The position numbers and the translations under genes are program-made. The notes beneath the pieces are model-generated. The model was not told the DNA's origin and did no database searches. It saw only the letters and a program-made list of their open reading frames with translations. From assembly GCF_029227915.1 (NCBI RefSeq), contig NC_079878.1, positions 4,960,001 through 5,024,000 of the forward strand: a stretch of DNA of 64,000 bases, given 5' to 3'. Position 1 is the first letter of the stretch, and every line of letters starts with the position of its first letter. This stretch comes from Hydractinia symbiolongicarpus (Eukaryota; Cnidaria; Hydrozoa; Anthoathecata; Hydractiniidae). This document shows, piece after piece, positions 24,701 to 35,794 of the stretch.

Positions 24701-27689
24701 CAAAGTTAAAAAAGATTTAGTTAAATATGAGGCTAACAAATTACAAGGTATTCCTCCATAATTGCAGTTATTTTTTGCCGATTTTTTGTTTCTCCATAAA
24801 TGATCACAGTTTTCCCGAATGATTATGATTTTACCACATCAGGAAAATCGAAATTCACATAAGATTTTTGTAAAAAAAACCTCAAAAGATTGCTTCAAGA
24901 TGTTTATGTATGAGTTTAGGATGAATCTTTTAACACTAAAGAGAAACACATTCTCTATCTTCTCTATCTATATTCTTACCGTTTTTCAGGTATATCTTTT
25001 TTCAAGTATCTTTTCTATTTGAACATATAAGCAACTTGTGTTTGCCAGTGATTGCGGAAGAAGTGATAATAATTTAGCACCCTTCTCCCCTTCACATTTG
25101 TCCTGATTTTTAAAATATGATCTTTTAAAGAATTAGTAGATTTTTATCAATGAAATACGCTACCTGTACATGTACTGTCGGTCCACGCATCTGTACACCA
25201 TGCTACCATTTTGAGAAAACTGTTACGTCATAAAAAAACTGCCGTGACGTCACATTAATAAATGCACATATAAAAATCATGTGGACATGTTTTTATCACA
25301 TCTTAAAACATTAAAAAAGTGTCATTAACGTGTACTGCCACTTTGAAGGTAAAAAATTTGTGAAGGACTTGTCGTATGCATTTTTGCATCGATCAGTTTG
25401 AGTAGTGGTGCTCCCTTACTATATCCAAATTTTTAAGAGTGCATTAAAAACATTGCATATGAGATTGTCTTAATTGGGGAGTATCCGAGACTTATTGAGG
25501 AGTTTAACATTGTGCCTATATGAATTAGTTGATACAATCTTCGGATTATTATTAGTGAGAGGTTGGGCAAAAGCTGTTATATCTGTGGATTTATACAAGA
25601 GGAGGTGGGTCTAGCATAAAAGACTAACTTTGTTCCCAGTTCTTCTGTTTACGCGCCAGTCTCCCAGAGACGAGATTGCAAAATTCATTTTTTACCAGTA
25701 TTAAATAACGGATATATTTGTAGAGACAACTTCAAATCATCGAGAGAAAAACAATATCTTCTATCAACTGCTGCAGATAAATGTCTTCCACGTTCCCACA
25801 TTCTCTTTGTTATTAATTGTTGTTATGACTGGATTCATAGTTTGGTGTTTTATGAGGTATGTAGATGGGTTTTTTCGTAATATCTGCTTCCTTTATACCC
25901 TCTCTATTTCTTTTTTATTTCTCTCTAGCTATGTGGTGTCGTTCTTCAATAACATACAGACCGATATTGATGATATTACTGATGTTGTACATTCGTCTAC
26001 ATATAACAAAGAACAAAAATTTGGAACACTAATTACACATAAATCAAGCTCAAAAAAATCTTTTCTAATCGAAAACGGTGTTGTAAATACGTCCTGTCCT
26101 AACTTTAAGAAAATTATGGACAGTAACATTTCCCTCGAAGATGATAAAGTTCCTAAGTCACAAAGTCTATGGAACAATCAGATAGATAAGCTAGAAAATG
26201 ACAAATACAGGATTAACAACAGCAGTAGCAGTGAGGAAAACATCATACAACCTGCCAATAAAAATCAAACTCATGTACTCACAACACCAAAAATTCCCAG
26301 AAAACGCCGCTTTCGAAGAAGAAGCAAAACCGCTCCATCTTCAGCGTACGTTTCACACAACACCCAGGTGGGAGAACTAAGTGTGTCGGATTCCGAAATG
26401 AAAGGAAATGCACACACAAAATTGTGTCGAGTAAAGACGCCTAATATCGTTGTTGTTATTGACAACAGCAACATATTTATAGGTGCAAGAGAAGCTGCTT
26501 GTCATGAAAAATCGGGAATTCGACCTCGACATGTTAAACTAAAGCTAATTCAACTGTTACATATTGCTGAAGAAGGAAGAAAGGTCACCCGAGGTATTGC
26601 TGGCGCCTCATCACCAACTACGACAAGTGCAGCCGTGTGGGATATATACAGGTATGTTCGTTGCAGTCAAAGGGAAATTATAGAACGGGAATGGGATGCT
26701 AAAGTCACTAACATTTCCTCAAAAGATATTTTTTCTGCTTTTTAAAATACCTGGCTTTTTTCTTGCTTTATCAATTTAGCGAACATTCCTGAGAAATTTT
26801 CACCACTTTTTTATTTTGTTAACTTACAAGCCTCTGAGCTTTTATGGTTCATATGCAATATTAATATTCGTAGGAGGTCTGGATACTCAGTTGATTTGGA
26901 AGATAGAAGAGGAAAGGATGAACAGAGAGTTGACGAACAACTTCATCTTGCTATTTATAGGGTAAAGTTTAAAATTAGTTTTTACTTTACTTGGAATGAA
27001 AAACAATTATACTACACTGCTTATATCTTAATCTCTTTTGTCTGCATAAGTTGTTTTCACATTATCTTCCAGTTTTATTGCATCCACTTCTAGTCAAAAT
27101 ATTTAAATAAAATGCCTCCTTCGCCGACGCATAAAGAAAAGTTAGAAAATGATTTGTGTTTTAGTCAGCCAAAAATAGTGCTCTAACCAACAACGGTGTT
27201 ATGCATTGCAAAATTTCTGGCAGAATTTCCGCCTCCAAGTTAAAAGTATTCGGCTTCGAGTTTGATGTAGAACACCTTAAAAGACAATATATCACAACAC
27301 CATACTAAACAGTTCGTGGTAGCATAAGTAATAGCAAATCTAACACCTTCAACTTATTCATAACCTTCCCAACTAAAGATTCAAAGAAAAGTAACAAAAA
27401 AAATAAATGTCCATCAAGCGATCAGTACAATATGTTCAACCAATTATCTCTCCCACATAAACTTCTCTCACAGGCATTGGTGGAGCTTCCTGCTCAAACA
27501 TTGGTCATTGCAACAGGTGATGGAAACAAAGGTAAATCAAGAAGTAACACCAGCTTTGTTGAATGCGCGAAAAGAGCGATATACCTGGGTTGGAAGGTCG
27601 AAGTTTTGTCGTGGCGTCATTGTTTAAGCGTTGAGTGGTTAAAAATGGCGAATGAAAAAATGTTGAAAATTAAATTTCTTGATGAGTAG
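21732..27689 (+). CDS. Predicted type I membrane protein with FN3-like ectodomain and cytosolic NYN nuclease-like domain, 528 aa
   Basis: Exons 21732-21870, 24184-24471, 25724-25856, 25929-26651, 26874-26961 and 27474-27689 join with GT-AG borders in phases 1,1,2,2,0, giving 529 codons with stop. Residues 1-31 look like a signal peptide (basic KKYRRR, then FGVILMCFMTLMSA). Residues about 65-140 read as a fibronectin-III-like fold (EIKITWLP, FELYNG, LNYETEYAFKLRVC). A helix at about 169-192 contains LLLIVVMTGFIVWCF. After a polar linker with a basic patch (PRKRRFRRRSK), the NYN/PIN-like domain fills about 360-528: VVVIDNSNIF, then KDEQRVDEQLH, then VIATGDGNKGKS, which keeps the acidic residues expected of a metal-dependent RNase. 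A cytosolic tethered RNase is inference. The start could also be the in-frame ATG at 21636, but 21732 gives a better signal peptide. The 72-bp intron at 25857-25928 is a multiple of three without stops, so it may be retained. Exons 3-6 are duplicated downstream. Confidence 0.72.
23613..24032. repeat. Two isolated foldback-family ends in NYN-gene intron 1
   Basis: GGACGAGGTTG at 23613-23624 and CAACCTCGTCCCC at 24019-24032 match the terminal sequence of the foldback MITEs elsewhere in the window, here facing away from each other. They may be remnants of two separate insertions. The second lies about 150 bases before the FN3 exon. Confidence 0.45.
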
Positions 27690-28856
27690 GTTCTTAGTAT
27701 TTTATCATTCTACTTTTTACTAGCTATCTGATGGAAAATTAGCGAATTGTTTAACTTTTTATAGGCCCCATTTAAATATCGCTTTAAATTTGAAATAATC
27801 GCCTGATTTAGCAAATTTAAGACTAATTTTACCAAGGTTAAATTAAAAAAGCATTGGTAATATTCATTCCACATGTAGTTTTTATTCAAACTCAAATTTA
27901 AAATCTTCCATAATATAAACTTTTTTGATAATATGCATAGAAAATAATTCCCCCCTCCATCAAGTATAGATAAATTCAAGAATAAGTGAGCGAGTTTTTC
28001 TGTTGGCTAAATTTGGCAGTTTTGTTTTATTTAGACACATACATCAACTGACATCAATTGAGAAACGTCAGGAAAGAAGATCGCCTTAAGATAGATTTAC
28101 TGTACATTCCTTGTATATAGTAATATAGTATTTAAATATATATTCATATTTAAAATGGATGAGATTTATAGTTTGCTCTCTATTTGTCGTAAATCCGCGT
28201 GTAAGGAATGTTCCCCTGGGATAATTTACAAGTGCCGATAAGATTCACGTTAAATACACGAAGTCTGTAGATATTAATTTAACCCTTTTTACCAAATTTA
28301 AAAGAGTTCATTCTGCGACAAATACTCTTACGTAACCAAGATAGTTTAAAACTCATTGCTCTCTCATTTACTTGCTGCAATAAAAAATATACGTTTCTAA
28401 AATATCAGATCCATTGACATTGTGTAGAGATAGATATTGATTAACACATAGATTTTTACTTCTTCTTACTCTCATAATTTTTTAAGCACAAACTTTAGGT
28501 TGCTTCAGGCCAAAAAATGCAACATTTGACGCTGTGACACTGTGTGTGGGCAGTGCTTAATAAAAAAACTGTAAAGGTAAGATAAAGATAGTTAACAATT
28601 GTAGATATCGTTAGCATTTTTTTACTAAATACTTTAAAAAATATACAAAAAATACTATCGGTTCTTTCTCACAAAAACATTGCATTACACGGCTTTCACC
28701 TTTTAGTATAAAAGCCTGGTTTAGTCTTGAAGATTATACTTTGAAATAACAAATGCTTTGCTCGGCTTGATCCTGCTGTGAAGCAATTGAACTCATCACA
28801 AAGAATAAAGCATAATACGAAATTATATTTATATGATAACAAAGTTATGTAGTTTT

Positions 28857-29216
28857 TCATCTTTGTGTCCAGTTTGGTTGTTGTGTTTGCAGTCTTTCAT
28901 TTCGTTCCTTATCCTCTTGCACCATAGCTAAGAGTTCATCAGCAGTTAACACTCTTTTTGGTTGCTTTGGTTTCATACGCAAATGAAGTCGTACTGGTAG
29001 TTTGGCTTTCACTTGTTTAAATGCTTGTCGAGCTAATGAGTCGTTATCACAATTAAACTCAAGTAGCACCTGACCAGCAATTGATTTTGACGCCCAATAA
29101 TCTAATTTGCCTTTTCCTTTCCCCATTCTTGTACCTAATGGTTTTTTTGTAAACGGAGTTTCGGAAACAATTTTTGTGACTTGTTTTGTTTTGGCCCTTC
29201 TAACAATAGCCAGTCG
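28857..29216 (-). pseudogene. Truncated 5'-less copy of the uL16m gene
   Basis: Keeps codons 86-204 of the intact gene at 32500-33114, with identical protein sequence, then stops at the duplication breakpoint. Beyond it, on the minus strand, a TAA stop lies two codons upstream of the first retained codon. The first usable Met is residue 116 (MGKGKGK). The mitochondrial targeting region and the N-terminal half of the fold are lost, so a working product is unlikely. It is convergent with the complete NYN gene, as in the right copy. Confidence 0.9.
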
Positions 29217-29366
29217 CTGTTATATCTGTGGATTTATACAAGAGGAGGTGGGTCTAGCATAAAAGACTAACTTTGTTCCCAGTTCTTCTGTTTACGCGCC
29301 AGTCTCCCAGAGACGAGATTGCAAAATTCATTTTTTACCAGTATTAAATAACGGATATATTTGTAG

Positions 29367-31332
29367 AGACAACTTCAAATCATCGAGAGAAAAACAATAT
29401 CTTCTATCAACTGCTGCAGATAAATGTCTTCCACGTTCCCACATTCTCTTTGTTATTAATTGTTGTTATGACTGGATTCATAGTTTGGTGTTTTATGAGG
29501 TATGTAGATGGGTTTTTTCGTAATATCTGCTTCCTTTATACCCTCTCTATTTCTTTTTTATTTCTCTCTAGCTATGTGGTGTCGTTCTTCAATAACATAC
29601 AGACCGATATTGATGATATTACTGATGTTGTACATTCGTCTACATATAACAAAGAACAAAAATTTGGAACACTAATTACACATAAATCAAGCTCAAAAAA
29701 ATCTTTTCTAATCGAAAACGGTGTTGTAAATACGTCCTGTCCTAACTTTAAGAAAATTATGGACAGTAACATTTCCCTCGAAGATGATAAAGTTCCTAAG
29801 TCACAAAGTCTATGGAACAATCAGATAGATAAGCTAGAAAATGACAAATACAGGATTAACAACAGCAGTAGCAGTGAGGAAAACATCATACAACCTGCCA
29901 ATAAAAATCAAACTCATGTACTCACAACACCAAAAATTCCCAGAAAACGCCGCTTTCGAAGAAGAAGCAAAACCGCTCCATCTTCAGCGTACGTTTCACA
30001 CAACACCCAGGTGGGAGAACTAAGTGTGTCGGATTCCGAAATGAAAGGAAATGCACACACAAAATTGTGTCGAGTAAAGACGCCTAATATCGTTGTTGTT
30101 ATTGACAACAGCAACATATTTATAGGTGCAAGAGAAGCTGCTTGTCATGAAAAATCGGGAATTCGACCTCGACATGTTAAACTAAAGCTAATTCAACTGT
30201 TACATATTGCTGAAGAAGGAAGAAAGGTCACCCGAGGTATTGCTGGCGCCTCATCACCAACTACGACAAGTGCAGCCGTGTGGGATATATACAGGTATGT
30301 TCGTTGCAGTCAAAGGGAAATTATAGAACGGGAATGGGATGCTAAAGTCACTAACATTTCCTCAAAAGATATTTTTTCTGCTTTTTAAAATACCTGGCTT
30401 TTTTCTTGCTTTATCAATTTAGCGAACATTCCTGAGAAATTTTCACCACTTTTTTATTTTGTTAACTTACAAGCCTCTGAGCTTTTATGGTTCATATGCA
30501 ATATTAATATTCGTAGGAGGTCTGGATACTCAGTTGATTTGGAAGATAGAAGAGGAAAGGATGAACAGAGAGTTGACGAACAACTTCATCTTGCTATTTA
30601 TAGGGTAAAGTTTAAAATTAGTTTTTACTTTACTTGGAATGAAAAACAATTATACTACACTGCTTATATCTTAATCTCTTTTGTCTGCATAAGTTGTTTT
30701 CACATTATCTTCCAGTTTTATTGCATCCACTTCTAGTCAAAATATTTAAATAAAATGCCTCCTTCGCCGACGCATAAAGAAAAGTTAGAAAATGATTTGT
30801 GTTTTAGTCAGCCAAAAATAGTGCTCTAACCAACAACGGTGTTATGCATTGCAAAATTTCTGGCAGAATTTCCGCCTCCAAGTTAAAAGTATTCGGCTTC
30901 GAGTTTGATGTAGAACACCTTAAAAGACAATATATCACAACACCATACTAAACAGTTCGTGGTAGCATAAGTAATAGCAAATCTAACACCTTCAACTTAT
31001 TCATAACCTTCCCAACTAAAGATTCAAAGAAAAGTAACAAAAAAAATAAATGTCCATCAAGCGATCAGTACAATATGTTCAACCAATTATCTCTCCCACA
31101 TAAACTTCTCTCACAGGCATTGGTGGAGCTTCCTGCTCAAACATTGGTCATTGCAACAGGTGATGGAAACAAAGGTAAATCAAGAAGTAACACCAGCTTT
31201 GTTGAATGCGCGAAAAGAGCGATATACCTGGGTTGGAAGGTCGAAGTTTTGTCGTGGCGTCATTGTTTAAGCGTTGAGTGGTTAAAAATGGCGAATGAAA
31301 AAATGTTGAAAATTAAATTTCTTGATGAGTAG
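29367..31332 (+). pseudogene. Partial second copy of the membrane-NYN gene (exons 3-6 only)
   Basis: Exon equivalents are 29367-29499, 29572-30294, 30517-30604 and 31117-31332, with coding sequence identical to the left copy. The signal-peptide and FN3 exons are outside the duplicated unit, so no normal start exists. All acceptor and donor sites are preserved. The block could still be used as an alternative 3' exon set if transcription from the left gene reads through, giving the same protein with a different 3' UTR. Otherwise it is an untranscribed fragment. Confidence 0.85.
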
Positions 31333-32499
31333 GTTCTTAGTATTTTATCATTCTACTTTTTACTAGCTATCTGATGGAAAATTAGCGAATTGTTTAACTT
31401 TTTATAGGCCCCATTTAAATATCGCTTTAAATTTGAAATAATCGCCTGATTTAGCAAATTTAAGACTAATTTTACCAAGGTTAAATTAAAAAAGCATTGG
31501 TAATATTCATTCCACATGTAGTTTTTATTCAAACTCAAATTTAAAATCTTCCATAATATAAACTTTTTTGATAATATGCATAGAAAATAATTCCCCCCTC
31601 CATCAAGTATAGATAAATTCAAGAATAAGTGAGCGAGTTTTTCTGTTGGCTAAATTTGGCAGTTTTGTTTTATTTAGACACATACATCAACTGACATCAA
31701 TTGAGAAACGTCAGGAAAGAAGATCGCCTTAAGATAGATTTACTGTACATTCCTTGTATATAGTAATATAGTATTTAAATATATATTCATATTTAAAATG
31801 GATGAGATTTATAGTTTGCTCTCTATTTGTCGTAAATCCGCGTGTAAGGAATGTTCCCCTGGGATAATTTACAAGTGCCGATAAGATTCACGTTAAATAC
31901 ACGAAGTCTGTAGATATTAATTTAACCCTTTTTACCAAATTTAAAAGAGTTCATTCTGCGACAAATACTCTTACGTAACCAAGATAGTATAAAACTCATT
32001 GCTCTCTCATTTACTTGCTGCAATAAAAAATATACGTTTCTAAAATATCAGATCCATTGACATTGTGTAGAGATAGATATTGATTAACACATAGATTTTT
32101 ACTTCTTCTTACTCTCATAATTTTTTAAGCACAAACTTTAGGTTGCTTCAGGCCAAAAAATGCAACATTTGACGCTGTGACACTGTGTGTGGGCAGTGCT
32201 TAATAAAAAAACTGTAAAGGTAAGATAAAGATAGTTAACAATTGTAGATATCGTTAGCATTTTTTTACTAAATACTTTAAAAAATATACAAAAAATACTA
32301 TCGGTTCTTTCTCACAAAAACATTGCATTACACGGCTTTCACCTTTTAGTATAAAAGCCTGGTTTAGTCTTGAAGATTATACTTTGAAATAACAAATGCT
32401 TTGCTCGGCTTGATCCTGCTGTGAAGCAATTGAACTCATCACAAAGAATAAAGCATAATACGAAATTATATTTATATGATAACAAAGTTATGTAGTTTT

Positions 32500-33114
32500 T
32501 CATCTTTGTGTCCAGTTTGGTTGTTGTGTTTGCAGTCTTTCATTTCGTTCCTTATCCTCTTGCACCATAGCTAAGAGTTCATCAGCAGTTAACACTCTTT
32601 TTGGTTGCTTTGGTTTCATACGCAAATGAAGTCGTACTGGTAGTTTGGCTTTCACTTGTTTAAATGCTTGTCGAGCTAATGAGTCGTTATCACAATTAAA
32701 CTCAAGTAGCACCTGACCAGCAATTGATTTTGACGCCCAATAATCTAATTTGCCTTTTCCTTTCCCCATTCTTGTACCTAATGGTTTTTTTGTAAACGGA
32801 GTTTCGGAAACAATTTTTGTGACTTGTTTTGTTTTGGCCCTTCTAACAATAGCCAGTCGTGCCGCCTCCATTGCCGCCTCCTTGATATAGCCAGTTGTTA
32901 AAGCATACACACCGTAATCCATATTGTCAACAAAATCACAGTGTACAAACTCTTTTAATTTGGGTTTTAGGTTTATATTCCTGCACGATGTACATGCTGG
33001 GAGAATAAATTTATTCAAATACGGCGATAATGAAGTAATACCCAACGTCCGAAATTGTTTAGTTGCTTGTAATGAATGCTTGAAAATCATGTTATTTCTA
33101 AATGGAAAATACAT
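32500..33114 (-). CDS. mrpl16: Mitochondrial large-subunit ribosomal protein uL16m, 204 aa
   Basis: Single-exon gene for mitoribosomal protein L16, which sits beside the tRNA A/P sites and peptidyl-transferase region of the large subunit. Residues 1-53 are rich in basic and hydroxylated residues and almost free of acids, as expected of a mitochondrial import sequence. The conserved core is at about 109-170: KKPLGTRMGKGKGKLDYWAS, then AGQVLLEFN and ARQAFKQVKAKLPVRLHL, matching the RMGxGKG rRNA-binding loop and C-terminal helix of L16. A lysine- and glutamine-rich tail follows. The length is slightly shorter than vertebrate homologues. The start is the first in-frame ATG; a second Met at residue 9 is possible. 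This is the intact copy; the left duplicate lacks codons 1-85. The gene is convergent with the NYN gene fragment. Confidence 0.9.
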   Translation of the reverse strand: MYFPFRNNMIFKHSLQATKQFRTLGITSLSPYLNKFILPACTSCRNINLKPKLKEFVHCDFVDNMDYGVYALTTGYIKEAAMEAARLAIVRRAKTKQVTKIVSETPFTKKPLGTRMGKGKGKLDYWASKSIAGQVLLEFNCDNDSLARQAFKQVKAKLPVRLHLRMKPKQPKRVLTADELLAMVQEDKERNERLQTQQPNWTQR

Positions 33115-33519
33115 TCATATATTGCGAACTGTACACGTGTATAAACTGTAAACTATTTAAAATAGACACTAAGTTCAGTAAAACCTTGGTTAAACACTGT
33201 ATATAACATGCAATAGTCCATGCACATGCAGCCCGTAACAATTTTATAATAGATTTTGAGGTGCTAAGTATCTATGTATATCTTGATTCAGGATGAATTT
33301 TTGGCTTACTAGGTGACAATGCAGTACTTTGTAAACTTCACCCCATGTACTTCCCCTGTACAAGTAAAAGCTCTTTCAAAAAACTACTTCTACCACTGGA
33401 TAGAGCTTGCAGGGTGGTTTAAGGAATGCTATTATATGTCATGTTTACTTCTTACATTGCCCTTTCATAGTCAGAAACTTTCAACTTTCTGTGTTATTAT
33501 TATTAAAATTATTTACCCA

Positions 33520-33772
33520 GGTTGGTTCTCCCGTTCCTATTGGTACTGCTTCCCAAGAAGGTCCTGCAAAGGGGTCCTAGTGCATTTAAAGCACCCATTT
33601 GAGCACAGCAATTGCTCAACTAGACAACCACCTAAGATATCAATCCTTCTCATGCTGAGCGATAAGCAGAAAGGACAGGTTCACAATTTTATAGTCTCTG
33701 GTATGACTTGGCCGGGGTTTGAACCCTTCTGCACTGGAAGTTAATGCTCTACCACAAGGCTACTATGCCTTC
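33520..33772 (-). mobile_element. tRNA-derived SINE, second family
   Basis: On the minus strand the head reads GCATAGTAGCCTTGTGGTAG (A-box-like) and is followed by GGGTTCAAACCCC, a clear B box, at tRNA-like spacing. The body continues leftwards to around 33520, with a poorly defined end. Its body differs from the SINE at 734-1087, so it is another family. It is not a functional tRNA, because the acceptor and anticodon stems do not pair well by eye. Confidence 0.6.
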
Positions 33773-33875
33773 TTTGTGCTGAAAACAAAATTACCTACAC
33801 TTTCCTAAGTCAAATGACAAATTTAGCAATGCTAAATCCAAAGATTCGTTTCAAATAATATTATCTATATTATAA

Positions 33876-34110
33876 TACCCGTATGCGTCTGTCTGTCACG
33901 CAAAATGGTACCACAAGTAGTAAAACGCACGCAATGCAGTATAAAGAGAACGGGCGAACCTGTGGATTTTTACACGGGCTACCGATTTCTTCAAATTACT
34001 TTGAAAGATACTTTTTATGCACTACTGACGTCAGCATAACTCCTATAACAACATATATATCATCCATTTTTACCCTGCCAACAAGTGGATTTCTCCACAG
34101 GCTTTATTGA
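33876..34110 (+). repeat. Dispersed repeat 'ACGGGCGAACCCGTGGAT', copy 2 (longest)
   Basis: Starts with ACCCGTATGCGTCTGTCTGT and CACGCAAAATGG, then CACGCAATGC, ACGGGCGAACCTGTGGATTT and CACGGGCTACCGA. It ends with a further GTGGATTTCTCCACAGGCTT block. It shares the central block with 16963-17035 and, inverted, with 61199-61245. No coding content. Confidence 0.65.
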
Positions 34111-34120
34111 CTGACTATTA

Positions 34121-35794
34121 AATTCCAGTCTTCCAAAAAAGCTAAAAAGACACATCAGTAAAGAACTAAACATTTCAAAAAGCTAATTTGTACTAAAGAT
34201 ATAGCACATGGCGAAATAAAAGTCTAATATAGGAGGTGAGGGGGCGTTAATGAGAATTTCACTTTACGTAATGTTAAATATCAACACTTTAATTCTTGTT
34301 TTAAGAGTTAATAAAATTTGAACAACAAATATGTTATAAAGACTTTGCAGTTGACTTTCCTTATTGAGTTCCAAAATAAATCTCTGCAATTCAGCAGTGG
34401 TTTTACAAGAAGACTAAACAATGAATTGTCCAATATATATATATACATAATTTTCGAAACAAATAAATTTTGTGCATGTTTTAAGCATATAAACTTGGTT
34501 AAGAAGTTAAACAGAAAATATTTTCTGATATTGATTCCTAAAAATTGATGGTATATACATGTACAAATAGATTCAAATTGGAAAAGATTTGTATACGCTA
34601 TAAATTCTTTTTTTGCCATAAAAAAGCTGTGAAAAAAATTAGTGCCAGGATATTTTCATGCATAATCTATGAATCCTAAGATTCATAGTTAAACCAATAG
34701 CTAGCGCATACTGATTAAATTCTGTGAACGACGATATTCTGGGCCTTATTTAATGATGTACCATATTAGCATTTTTACCGGCACCAAATTTTGTGCTCCT
34801 TACTAAACAGATAGCCCAAACATCATTGGGGTAGAAAAATTTTTCGAGATGGGGATATCACATTTTAATTTCCTGTTATCTTTTTAATCATTCATTAAAC
34901 ACCAAAGAAACCTATATTATTATGAAACTAGACAGGTTAAAGAATATTTTTAAGAAAATTGTTTTATAACCACATGTGCTCTCCTCTACAGATCCTGTTT
35001 GGTGATTTTTGTCACCAAGTTTTCCTAATGTCACAGTTGTTTTGACCATCAGAAAAAGGTACATGCCGATGTTTTAAGCAGCTACTAGCTCCATCTGAGA
35101 CAAGTCGCCAAGTATTGCAACTTTTTTAATCATAAAATGGACTTTAGAAATAATTCCAGTGAATCTCACATTGGAAAAGACACATCACGGAATTAAGACG
35201 CAAAACATGGAAATAGGACCTTTTTAACGGTTTCTTTTTTGCTCATCCCTGTGCAAACGTGCCTTCATTTTTGCAAGTTGTTTTTAGGGATGTCTTATAG
35301 TCAAAACCATGAAATTATGTGGCGAGTGGAGTTGTCAGATTGTTGCTAGCTAGAGTTTTTTGTTTAAATAATAACGTAATTAGGACAGTCTCTGCTACAG
35401 CTTGCGTACCTTTATTAATCATTTTGAAGTCTGGCAAATCCTTTCTACTAGTTCAAAATTAACTATGGCCATGGGCTTTAGGATGGTATTAATGCATTTT
35501 ATTTTACACCCTTTAATTGCTGATTGCTACCTAATTTTGCCCTACGTGCTCCCCCAAAAATATACCTATGCTTAACTGATCAGTTAGCACAATGCAACTA
35601 AGAAAGTTCAATTTATGCTGATTACCAAAACACTCACACATTCACCGTATCCTGATGGACCAGCCTCGTTAAGGTAATTCTAGTTGAATACGAGACCGTT
35701 TCTCAGCAACTATACATAATAAGCATGATGGCAGCTTAAAAGAATAACAAGCTTGTCTGAAAGTTTGGCAAAGGTAAGAACGCTTTTGGAAATC
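34121..35794. other. Intergenic, nothing recognised
   Basis: AT-rich sequence with several short overlapping frames on both strands near 34308-34619, none with family features. No exon chain was found. Confidence 0.4.

Larger units (their letters stand above)
25574..32859 (+). repeat. Recent tandem duplication, two 3643-bp copies
   Basis: 25574-29216 is repeated as 29217-32859. Every matching position I compared is offset by exactly 3643, and the copies are nearly identical, introns included. One difference I noticed is T at 28346 against A at 31989. At the junction (29216/29217) uL16m coding sequence runs directly into intronic sequence of the NYN gene. The only shared base at the breakpoint is a G, so the join looks like non-homologous end joining. 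It is either a very young duplication or an assembly duplication of two haplotypes. Confidence 0.95.

Noticed and set aside
25929-26177. Minus-strand frames opposite the NYN exon and their duplicates at 29572-29820
   Set aside because: Shadows of the real exon on the other strand; no domain of their own.
27710-27979. 89-codon minus-strand frame after the NYN stop, repeated at 31353-31622
   Set aside because: Low-complexity, AT-driven composition rich in N, L, K; its repetition only reflects the tandem duplication.
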